DNA from: Litorimonas sp964565335
Lineage (GTDB): Bacteria; Pseudomonadota; Alphaproteobacteria; Caulobacterales; Maricaulaceae
Direction of reading: 5' to 3'
Length of the DNA: 39,468 bases
Assembly (NCBI GenBank): GCA_964565335.1
Contig: CAZMEN010000021.1
Coordinates: 1 to 39,468 of the forward strand
The position numbers were made by a program, and so were the translations under genes. How positions within the stretch are numbered: the stretch's first letter is position 1; the number at the start of each line of letters is the position of its first letter. Shown piece by piece: positions 1 through 7,225 of this stretch. Under the pieces are notes generated by a model. It searched no databases and had not been told where the DNA came from. It saw only the letters and a program-made list of their open reading frames with translations.

Positions 1-200
1 CTTCCGGTAAGGAGACCGCCTCACGGGCATGTCCTATTTATAGGCAAAGAACGTTGGGAAGGCTCGGCACTGGATTGCGAGCAGGACGAAAGGCGTGGGT
101 AACGTATAATTCGGACACAGCATCCGCGCGTTCCGCTTCGCGGCAGACCCTACCGGGTCACGCGGATGGTGGATTGCGAGCGGGAGAGAAAACTTGGGCT
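1..200 (-). repeat. Dispersed intergenic repeat, copy A
   Basis: Bases 1-84 are the reverse complement of 6696-6779 with a single mismatch at base 56, and the match runs off the left edge. Downstream of this arm a short module beginning GGATTGCGAG occurs at 72 and again at 171, 99 bp apart. Between the two modules lies a 48-bp core at 121-168. A diverged third copy is at 39250-39468 in the opposite orientation. The strand given is that of the neighbouring 90-residue gene, which reads into the element. An open frame crosses it, but its composition is that of the repeat, so I do not call a gene. Confidence 0.85.
121..168. repeat. 48-bp three-way-junction core of repeat A
   Basis: An outer 8-bp stem, CATCCGCG at 121-128 pairing with CGCGGATG at 161-168, encloses two further hairpins: CCGC-TTC-GCGG and ACCC-TACC-GGGT. 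On one strand this is a three-way junction; in duplex DNA it could extrude as a cruciform. The identical 48 bases occur in inverted orientation at 39295-39342. No flanking gene encodes a REP-type transposase, and the element does not resemble an integron attC core. Confidence 0.7.
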
Positions 201-274
201 CTCCTCAACGCTGATTTTATCATTTCGCTTTTTCGCGGAATAACTGGAATCGAAAAAGGAGAGAATAATTATAA

Positions 275-547
275 CTAAATCGAGTAATCTTTACGGTTCA
301 CACTGTGGCCGTAGCGTTGGACGAATTTACGTTTCACACGGCGTACCATATTGGTCTCGTTATCCGGATTGAGGCCCTCGGCCTTGATAAGGCTTTCGGT
401 AAAGCGTTTCGAGGTAAGAGGCTTATTGGCTTCCAATAAATCTGCGGCTTTCAATCCGGCCGTAAAATTCCATTCCGTATCCATATCAGAGAGGAGGATA
501 TTCAAATCCGCATCAAGATCGGGATGTCTGCGTCGTTCCCATGCCAT
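275..547 (-). CDS. Hypothetical 90-residue protein downstream of trpA
   Basis: I do not recognise this protein. It is small, soluble-looking and charged, with an acidic N-terminal half and a basic C-terminal half rich in Lys and Arg, and it has no signal peptide or membrane segment. It begins two bases after the trpA stop, so it is almost certainly cotranscribed and translationally coupled with trpA. In many alphaproteobacteria the gene after trpA is accD; here accD lies about 28 kb away and this reading frame takes its place. Repeat copy A begins about 75 bases past its stop codon. The tight spacing supports a real gene, but no function can be given. Confidence 0.65.
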   Translation of the reverse strand: MAWERRRHPDLDADLNILLSDMDTEWNFTAGLKAADLLEANKPLTSKRFTESLIKAEGLNPDNETNMVRRVKRKFVQRYGHSVNRKDYSI

Positions 548-549
548 AT

Positions 550-1341
550 CTATTCTCCATGCGCCGCATCAGCCAAAGACTTTACCAAAGCCAAAGCGGC
601 GTCAGGGCCGTCCTCGTGAAGAGTTTTGACAATGGCGGTGCCGACGACAACACCGTCGGCCTCTTTGGCAATCTCGCGGGCGCGCTCCGGTGTTTTGACG
701 CCGAAGCCGACGACGACAGGAAGGTTTGCGGCCTCTCTCACACGCGCGACCTGGTCTGTGACGCTTCCTGCTTGGGCAAAGCTAGACCCCGTCACACCCG
801 TCATAGAGACGTAATAGACGAAGCCTTTGGTGCCGTTCACCACTTTGGGAAGGCGTTTGGCATCTGTGGTCGGTGTTGCCAAACGAATAAGGGCGAGGTC
901 ATGCGTGTCGAAAGCCGCGCGAAGTTCGCTGTCTTCTTCGGGCGGGAGGTCAACAATAATTGCGCCGTCTACACCCGCTTTCTTGGCGGCATTGGCGAAA
1001 GCGGCAAACCCCATCGCGTGGAGGGGGTTGGCGTAGCCCATGACGATGATTGGCGTGGTGTTATTGGTTTTGCGGAATGTAGTCGCCATCTCCAACACGC
1101 TGGTAAGAGTGGTCCCGGATTTACGGGCGCGAATACCGGCCTCTTCGATAACGGGGCCATCGGCCATTGGGTCGGTGAAAGGAATGCCCAATTCAATAAT
1201 ATCGACGCCGCTGGAGGGTAGGCTTTCGAGGAGTTTTTGCGACCTGTCGCGGTCAGGGTCTCCGCCCATAATATAGGCGACGAACACGGCTTGGTTCTTG
1301 GCTTTACGCGTCGCAAAAGTCTGGTCGATACGGTGTGTCAT
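550..1341 (-). CDS. trpA: Tryptophan synthase alpha subunit
   Basis: TrpA cleaves indole-3-glycerol phosphate to indole and glyceraldehyde-3-phosphate and passes indole through a tunnel to TrpB. The 263-residue length is normal. The catalytic glutamate is seen in ELGIPFTDP and the catalytic aspartate in DPMADGP, both typical of the family TIM barrel, and phosphate-binding glycine motifs occur near the C-terminus (GFGVKTP, VGTAIV). Transcription runs leftwards. In a canonical order trpA directly follows trpB, but here a DUF418 membrane-protein gene and a 120-bp gap lie between them. A 90-residue gene follows after two bases. Confidence 0.97.
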   Translation of the reverse strand: MTHRIDQTFATRKAKNQAVFVAYIMGGDPDRDRSQKLLESLPSSGVDIIELGIPFTDPMADGPVIEEAGIRARKSGTTLTSVLEMATTFRKTNNTTPIIVMGYANPLHAMGFAAFANAAKKAGVDGAIIVDLPPEEDSELRAAFDTHDLALIRLATPTTDAKRLPKVVNGTKGFVYYVSMTGVTGSSFAQAGSVTDQVARVREAANLPVVVGFGVKTPERAREIAKEADGVVVGTAIVKTLHEDGPDAALALVKSLADAAHGE

Positions 1342-1462
1342 GTGCTGGCAATACGCATTTAGGAGGCAAGTGACCAGACTGTTTTTAGGGAAAATCCCGC
1401 TTTAGGAGATAAAATTTCGATTGAAGTATGTAACTGAATAGACCTTTGGAAATTGCGAAATA

Positions 1463-2659
1463 TTATCTCCGTTTCCCCCAATAGGTGAAGCGTCTCAATA
1501 ATAACTCAAACGGGCCATGGGCGAATTTTTGGCGCCAGAGGCTCATAATAACCAGAGTGAATAGGCCTGTCGCCAGAGCAATGGCGATACAGCCTGCCGC
1601 ACCAATTTTGCCGTAAAATCCCAAACCATAGCCATTAAACACCCAAGAGAGGATAAGCGATTGGAATAAATAAATTGAGAGAGTGGCCGTTCCGCCGCGC
1701 GCCATGAAAGTTTTGAGCGCGCTATCGGGGCCAGAGGCCCATTTTGCCATGAGACCAATATATCCAAGTGAGGCAAAGGGGGAGCCAATCAATATAAGCG
1801 CCATGCCTAGCATGCTTTGCGCGCTCATCGCGTCATCGGAGGTATACATGACATAGGCCGCGACAATACTGATAAGGAGGCCAAGCGGTAAGTATCGACG
1901 GCGGGCCTTGTGCCAAAGCGGCGCAGTTGGGTCCGCTATGACGCCGCTTTTAACGGCTGCAAGGCCGAGCAGGAAGAACCCTAGAACGCCAGGCGCTTGA
2001 ATTGGCATGGCGAAACTCATGAAACCGCTCCAGCCTGACCACCGTTCGGCGACCGTCTCCATAAAACTGCCAGACCCAAACACTTCATAATAACGGGGAA
2101 AGGCTTTGCGCATTTCGTCAAATCCGGCAGCCATCTCTTCAGGAGAGAAGGTTTCTTCAGCGTAAAAAGCAGCCGTGAACAACAAGGAAATCACGATTTG
2201 GATAATGACGAAGGCGATGCCCCACCTCACCAAGGAGTTTACCGCTTTATTGCGGAACAAATAAAGCAAACAGCCCAACATGGCATAGACTATAAGAATA
2301 TCACCAATGAAGGCGAAACTGACATGTAATATTCCGAGAAGGAAAAGCCCGAGTAAGCGCCTGAAATATCGACGGCCAAAAGGTAATTCCTGCCGTTTTG
2401 CGGACATCATTTGATAGGCCAGACCGGCCCCGAACATAAAGGAGAACAGCGTATAGGCTTTGAACAGGAAAAACGCGTTTACGCCGAAATAGGACGCATG
2501 ATCGAGACCTGTTCTCAAACCGCCATCATGATAGGTGACTTCCCCAGGAAAGGCGAAATAAGCGACATTGACGAGAACAATTCCGAGCACGGCAAAAGCC
2601 CGGACAAGGTCGGGTAAGATATGACGGCCCGCGGCTTGGCTTTCCTTAGCGTATGACAT
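1463..2659 (-). CDS. DUF418 family integral membrane protein
   Basis: A 398-residue polytopic membrane protein of the DUF418 (COG2311, YeiB-like) family. It opens with the family pattern of a short cytoplasmic start followed by DLVRAFAVLGIVLVN, then an FSFMFGAGL motif, a basic RRYFRRLLGL loop and about eight to ten hydrophobic segments. The C-terminal third carries the DUF418 domain proper. The molecular role of the family is unknown; transport or acyltransferase-like functions have been suggested on weak grounds. The start is preceded by a GGGGG ribosome-binding sequence. The gene sits between trpB and trpA on the same strand, an unusual place that suggests insertion into a trpFBA operon. 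The 166-bp gap upstream could hold its own promoter. Confidence 0.85.
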   Translation of the reverse strand: MSYAKESQAAGRHILPDLVRAFAVLGIVLVNVAYFAFPGEVTYHDGGLRTGLDHASYFGVNAFFLFKAYTLFSFMFGAGLAYQMMSAKRQELPFGRRYFRRLLGLFLLGILHVSFAFIGDILIVYAMLGCLLYLFRNKAVNSLVRWGIAFVIIQIVISLLFTAAFYAEETFSPEEMAAGFDEMRKAFPRYYEVFGSGSFMETVAERWSGWSGFMSFAMPIQAPGVLGFFLLGLAAVKSGVIADPTAPLWHKARRRYLPLGLLISIVAAYVMYTSDDAMSAQSMLGMALILIGSPFASLGYIGLMAKWASGPDSALKTFMARGGTATLSIYLFQSLILSWVFNGYGLGFYGKIGAAGCIAIALATGLFTLVIMSLWRQKFAHGPFELLLRRFTYWGKRR

Positions 2660-2825
2660 GACAACCCCCTTTGTTTAAAAGAGAGTAACGCGATTGGTGA
2701 CGGCTGGCAAATTGTGGCTCGAGTGCATTAGGGTGCCGTTTTAGAGTGAAGCTTAAGTGGTTCGGCTAAGGCAAGCTTGGTGTCTTTTGGAATGGCGTCA
2801 AAAATATAAATTAATTTATATTTTC

Positions 2826-4068
2826 TTATTCTGTCCCCTCACTGATGTCCTCATCCAAGGCGTCCGCAATGGTGAAGACATCTTTATCGCCGCGGCCGCA
2901 CATATTCATGATGATAACGCCCTCTGGGCCGAGTTCTTTGGCGAGGTCAACCGTGCGTGGAAGGGCGTGGCTGGGCTCTAACGCAGGGAGGATTCCTTCG
3001 AGGCGCGCGCATTTTTGGAACCATTCTAGGGCTTCGTCGTCTGTGGCGCTTACATATTCTGCGCGGCCAATATCATGAAGGTGTGCATGTTCAGGGCCAA
3101 TACCGGGATAATCGAGCCCCGCACTTATGGAATGAGCATCGTCAATTTGGCCGTGCTCGTCCTGCAAAAGATAGGTGCGATTGCCGTGTAAAATACCGGG
3201 CTTGCCGCCTGTCAATGACGCAGCGTGCAGGCCAGATTTAACGCCTTTTCCGGCGGCTTCGACGCCGATTAATCGCACGTCTTTATGAGGTATAAATTCA
3301 TGAAACAGACCCATCGCATTCGAGCCGCCGCCAATACAGGCGACAACGGCATCAGGCAGATGGCCTTCAGCTTCCAAGATTTGTTCTTTCGCTTCTCGGC
3401 CGATGATAGCCTGAAAATCACGAACCATGGCAGGGTAGGGGGGCGGACCAGCGACTGTACCGATGCAATAGAACGTATCGCCAACATTAGTCNNNNNNNN
3501 NNACATTAGTCACCCAATCGCGCAGCGCTTCGTTCATGGCGTCTTTGAGGGTGGCGGTGCCGCTATGGACAGCGCGTACTTGGGCGCCGAGCAAGCGCAT
3601 CCGAAAGACGTTTGGCTTTTGCCGAACAATATCGACGGCGCCCATATAAACAATGCACTCCATGCCCAGGCGCGCCGCGACGGTCGCAGTTGCAACGCCG
3701 TGCTGTCCAGCGCCGGTTTCGGCAATAATACGCTTCTTACCCATGCGTTTAGCCAGCAAAAGTTGTCCCACACAGTTATTGATTTTGTGCGCACCTGTAT
3801 GGTTCAACTCATCGCGCTTGAAATAGATTTTCGCGCCGCCTGTATCGTCAGTCAGGCGCTCGGCATAATAAAGCGGGTTAGGACGCCCGACATAATATTT
3901 CAAAAAGTAGTTAAACTCGTCTTGAAATTCAGGGTCAGATTTGGCTTCTTCATAAGCCTTTTCGAGCTCCAAAATAGGCGGCATCAAGGTTTCGGCGACA
4001 TAACGTCCGCCAAATTCACCAAAACGCCCATTCTCATCAGGTGTCGTTATATTGTCGTGCTTACCCAT
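2826..4068 (-). CDS. trpB: Tryptophan synthase beta subunit (interrupted only by an assembly gap)
   Basis: TrpB condenses indole with serine using pyridoxal phosphate. The N-terminal part shows GRFGEFGGRYVAETLMP, the PLP-binding lysine in GAHKINN and the catalytic-loop sequence ETGAGQHGVA. The C-terminal part shows the phosphate-binding GGGSNAMG. The two parts lie in different frames as written because ten N at 3493-3502 sit between two copies of ACATTAGTC. Removing one copy plus the N (19 bases) restores one frame of about 407 residues reading DWVTNVGDTFY, as the family expects. A conserved GPHPYP motif reads GPPPYP here. The start at 4068 matches the usual N-terminus; an in-frame start exists at 4089. 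Confidence 0.93.
3493..3502. other. Assembly gap (10 N) flanked by a 9-bp duplication
   Basis: Ten N are bracketed by ACATTAGTC at 3484-3492 and again at 3503-3511. This is the signature of two contig ends that overlap by nine bases but were joined with a fixed-length gap. The true sequence is probably continuous, with one copy of the nine bases and no missing DNA, because that reconstruction makes trpB read straight through. Confidence 0.9.
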
Positions 4069-4167
4069 GATTGTGAATCCGTTTTGCAAAGTCAGGCATT
4101 TCTATGCGTATAGAGGGGAATTGGCTAGTGCGGAAACAATATGCCAAAATATTTTACCGAAAATATT

Positions 4168-4809
4168 CTAGGCGTTTTTAGCGGCCTTCATGAACGCTTC
4201 AATTTTTTTTGCGTCCTTAATGCCTTTAGCACGCTCAACCCCTGAGCTCACATCCAGAATAGGGGCATTCGTGGTTTTGATAGCATTCCTAACAGTGTTG
4301 GGATTAAGGCCACCTGCAAGCGCATAAATCTTTGGTGTGGGGGCTTTGCGGATAATGTTCCAATCGACCGCGATGCCGTGACCGCCTCTTACATTTGAGC
4401 CTTTGGGCGGTTTGGAATCAAATAATATAAGGTCAGTGACTCCAGCATATTCGCTCGCAGTTTTCATGTCGTCATCTGAGGCAATAGCGCAGGCTTTGAT
4501 AACCTTGAAGGCATATCGCTTAGAAATGGCGGCGAGGCGTTCAACGCTTTCATCGCCGTGGCATTGAACATAGTCTGGTCTAAGGCGGGTTGCGATATCG
4601 TCGAGCAAAGAGTCATCTGCGTTCACGGTAACGGCCACGCGCTTGGCTAATCCCTCTGTGGTGTCAAACATTGGGCGCGCTTTAGAGACGCTGAGTCGCC
4701 TTGGGCTTTTGGCCTCGATAATAAAGCCGAGAAAATCGGCGCCGTAATGAATGGCGCTCTCTACATCTTCAGCGCGGGTTAGTCCGCAAATTTTAACCTC
4801 AGTGTTCAT
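4168..4809 (-). CDS. trpF: Phosphoribosylanthranilate isomerase
   Basis: TrpF converts N-(5'-phosphoribosyl)anthranilate to the ribulose form in tryptophan synthesis. The N-terminus MNTEVKICGLTRAEDVESA has the family KICG motif with the catalytic cysteine. Later motifs are VQCHGDE, ILFDSK with the catalytic aspartate, GGHGIAVDW, ALAGGLNPNTV and LDVSSGVE, all typical of this TIM barrel. I chose the start at 4809 (213 residues) because it places KICGL at its usual position; an upstream in-frame start at 4851 would add 14 atypical residues. No strong ribosome-binding site is seen. It is the first gene of a leftward trpF-trpB-DUF418-trpA group and is divergent from rpoN. Confidence 0.95.
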   Translation of the reverse strand: MNTEVKICGLTRAEDVESAIHYGADFLGFIIEAKSPRRLSVSKARPMFDTTEGLAKRVAVTVNADDSLLDDIATRLRPDYVQCHGDESVERLAAISKRYAFKVIKACAIASDDDMKTASEYAGVTDLILFDSKPPKGSNVRGGHGIAVDWNIIRKAPTPKIYALAGGLNPNTVRNAIKTTNAPILDVSSGVERAKGIKDAKKIEAFMKAAKNA

Positions 4810-5083
4810 GAAGTCTATGTAGGGATATTCCTGAAAAGGAAAAGGCCACAATTGATCTAGGTGAATAGAATTTGATTGATGGATGTAAATTATTAGTCTC
4901 CTTTCATTTCTTTTCGCCCGCTGTTTTCATTTGAAATTCTGTTCCAAAATAATTTCGAAAAGAATTATTAACCCTGTAGTCACACGCCAAATTAAGCCTT
5001 CTTCGTTAAACATCGTGTCAAAGCGGAGCCTTTTGCAAAATCGGCCCACGCATAAGACAATAAGGACACGACATCGTCGTGAT

Positions 5084-6580
5084 ATGGGGTGGACAGTGGC
5101 GTTAGCACCAAAGTTACAGGCTCGTCAGGGGCAACAATTAGCGATGACGCCGCAATTGCGTCAGGCGATTAAGCTCCTCCAATACTCTAATATGGAATTG
5201 TCAGAATTTGTTGAAGAACAGCTGGAGTCCAACCCGCTTCTTGAGCGCGGTACGGGGGATGAGAACCGGCGCGGCGAAGATGTCTCCGCGACCCTGAATG
5301 AAACACTGAAAGCTACAGTCGATAAAGACGCCCCAGCGGCCACGCAATCTGAATTGGATGCGCCGGCTCATGCGATTGACTCGGAGGCCACAGCGGCGGA
5401 TGTCGGCGGATCCGTCGACTGGTCCCGTAATGATAGTTCTGGCAGCTTTAATGGCAAAGCGGATTACGATGCGGCGGCCAATACGGCGGCAGATGTTACA
5501 TTGGCTGAACATGTGCAAGCCCAGCGGGCCATGTTGGGACTCGATATGAAAGACGGTCTCATCGCCGACTATATGATTGGGCAATTGGATGAGGCGGGAT
5601 ATCTGCGCATGAGTATCGCAGAAATAGCGGAAAGCCTGAGCGTCAGCACGGCTCGTGTGTCGTCTATTTTGGTGCAATTACAAACCTGCGAACCCACAGG
5701 ATTATTTGCCCGTGACCTTTCTGAATGTTTGGGGCTGCAACTCCGCGAAGCGGGTTTTCTGGACGAGGCGATGCAGGCCTTACTCGCCAATTTGAATCTT
5801 TTGGCCAAACATGATTTGTCAAAGTTAATGTCAATTTGCGATGTCGGCCGCGATAGAATGAGTGCTATGATTGCGCGGGTGCGTGATTGTGCGCCTAAGC
5901 CCGGTGCCGCTTTTGGCGGACGTTTGGCCGCTGTGGTGGAGCCTGACGTCTATATCCGCGAAACGCCCGATGGCGGCTGGGCGGTGGAATTGAACGCGGA
6001 CACTTTGCCGCGCGTATTGGTGAATAAGCGCTATTACAACGAAATTAAACGCATGGGCCAAAAGGACGAAACGGCGCGGGAATTTATCTCTGAATGTCAT
6101 CAAAGCGCGAACTGGCTTGTGAAGTCTCTGGATCAACGCGCCCGTACAATTTTAAAAGTCGCCTCTGAAATCGTGAAACAACAAGATGCCTTTTTTGCTT
6201 ACGGTGTAGATCATATGCGACCGCTCAAGCTTAAGGATATTGCTGAGGCGATTGAAATGCATGAAAGCACGGTCAGTCGTGTAACCTCAAATAAGTTCAT
6301 GCACACGACACGCGGACTTTTCGAACTTAAATATTTCTTCACGGCGGCCATACCGAGCCTTGACGGCGGGGAAGGGCATTCTGCTGAGTCTGTACGAAAT
6401 AAAATCAAAATTTTGATATCGGAAGAAACAGAAAAGACAGTGAAATCTGATGATAAGCTTGTCAAACTTCTGCGGGCGCAAGGCATAGATATTGCCCGGC
6501 GCACCGTTGCAAAATATCGCGAAGCTATGGGTATTCCGAGTAGCGTCGAGCGGCGCCGTATTTTCAAACATGCGATGTAA
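5084..6580 (+). CDS. rpoN: RNA polymerase sigma-54 factor
   Basis: Sigma-54 directs RNA polymerase to -24/-12 promoters that need enhancer-binding ATPases. Region I is clear at residues 6-50 (APKLQARQGQQLAMTPQLRQ then a Gln/Leu-rich stretch). It is followed by an acidic, Ala-rich linker, the core-binding domain, a helix-turn-helix (EMHESTVSRVT) and the RpoN box ARRTVAKYRE at about residues 471-480. The ATG at 5084 gives 498 residues, a normal length; the frame stays open upstream to 4931, but those 51 residues are not family-like. A half site TTAACC lies upstream near 4969. The usual downstream hpf and ptsN genes are absent; repeat copy B follows instead. Confidence 0.95.
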   Translation: MGWTVALAPKLQARQGQQLAMTPQLRQAIKLLQYSNMELSEFVEEQLESNPLLERGTGDENRRGEDVSATLNETLKATVDKDAPAATQSELDAPAHAIDSEATAADVGGSVDWSRNDSSGSFNGKADYDAAANTAADVTLAEHVQAQRAMLGLDMKDGLIADYMIGQLDEAGYLRMSIAEIAESLSVSTARVSSILVQLQTCEPTGLFARDLSECLGLQLREAGFLDEAMQALLANLNLLAKHDLSKLMSICDVGRDRMSAMIARVRDCAPKPGAAFGGRLAAVVEPDVYIRETPDGGWAVELNADTLPRVLVNKRYYNEIKRMGQKDETAREFISECHQSANWLVKSLDQRARTILKVASEIVKQQDAFFAYGVDHMRPLKLKDIAEAIEMHESTVSRVTSNKFMHTTRGLFELKYFFTAAIPSLDGGEGHSAESVRNKIKILISEETEKTVKSDDKLVKLLRAQGIDIARRTVAKYREAMGIPSSVERRRIFKHAM

Positions 6581-7225
6581 AATATCAGCCTTTTCTTTAA
6601 TTTCAGTTTTTTCATTCTGCGCGAAGTCGTGACTGAAAAATGAGTGTTGATTTAGCGGCTCTCTCCGCATTTTACTATTGCCCAAGTTTATTGTGCTGCT
6701 CGCAATCCAGTGCCGAGCCTTCCTAACGTTCTTTGCCTATAAATAGGACATGCCCGTGAGGCGGTCTCCTTACCGGAAGACCGAGAATAGTAATGTTTCG
6801 TAAGGTGCCATACCTCACGGCAGCGGTTTATATCGAGCGGCCATCTCTTTTCTCTTTACGGGCCAACCACCTGCAAACCGTTTGTTGATTTGAAAGTCAA
6901 ATCAACGACACAAGTCTAGGCAGCCTACCCATGTGGCTCCTTCCCGATAGGCTCTTGGGCGAAGCTGTCAAACCAGTCCCAATTCACCCCGCTGTCTCGT
7001 TCAGCAAAAAGGTGACATGCCTTCCCTGTCCAACTGAAAAAGAACAAGTGTAATATGGCACAAGTGGATGATGCGTGGATGCGATTTGTGAAAACCGTTA
7101 TGTTTCAATCACATTGAGACATATAAAAGAGGATTAATCTACAACGACGTTATTATCGCCCTTGTGGCGGTGAGCCATGCGGTGAAGCTTGAGATAGCAA
7201 TAATGACGTGTGAGAGGTGAGAAGC
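6581..7225. other. 645-bp convergent intergenic region with strong secondary structure; no gene seen
   Basis: This gap separates the ends of rpoN and the DUF1295 gene. Besides repeat B it holds several inverted repeats: CCGTGAGG at 6754-6761 with CCTCACGG at 6815-6822, enclosing the 6762-6785 hairpin; CGGTTT near 6826 with AAACCG near 6875, enclosing a GGCC pair; and a perfect 10-bp stem GTTGATTTGA at 6884-6893 with TCAAATCAAC at 6897-6906. No open frame looks like a gene. The structure density suggests a non-coding RNA or a compound mobile or regulatory element of about 300-400 bases. I could not match it to tmRNA, RNase P RNA, 6S RNA, SRP RNA or a common riboswitch. Confidence 0.45.
6681..6785 (+). 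repeat. Dispersed intergenic repeat, copy B (inverted relative to A)
   Basis: Bases 6696-6779 are the reverse complement of 1-84 with one mismatch. The copy starts about 100 bases past the rpoN stop and contains a single short module (CTCGCAATCC at 6700), without the three-way-junction core or the second module. Past the matching arm it continues into a hairpin, CGGTCT at 6762-6767 pairing with AGACCG at 6780-6785, part of which is shared with copy A and, diverged, with copy C. Confidence 0.85.

Noticed and set aside
72..200. CRISPR array or integron attC site
   Set aside because: Only two modules are present per copy, the same roughly 80-bp interval recurs between them in both copies, and there are no cas or integrase genes nor an attC core.
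54..278. Open frame of 74 codons across repeat A
   Set aside because: It consists of the repeat itself, including the three-way-junction core; there is no family signal and the identical sequence in copy C lies in a different context.
541..1221. 226-codon open frame opposite trpA, and a similar 182-codon frame opposite trpB (3565-4113)
   Set aside because: Both are antisense shadows of well-conserved enzymes, with no recognisable domain and no ribosome-binding context.
2826..4068. trpB as a frameshifted pseudogene
   Set aside because: The frame change is fully explained by ten N plus a 9-base duplication; collapsing them restores the conserved reading frame.
6690..7030. Possible tmRNA on the minus strand (a GGTTTGACAG-like 5' motif and a GGTTGGCC-CGTAAA stretch)
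   Set aside because: The would-be tag (AARYKPLP then stop) is unlike alphaproteobacterial tags, and no acceptor piece with a T-arm and CCA end is visible upstream.
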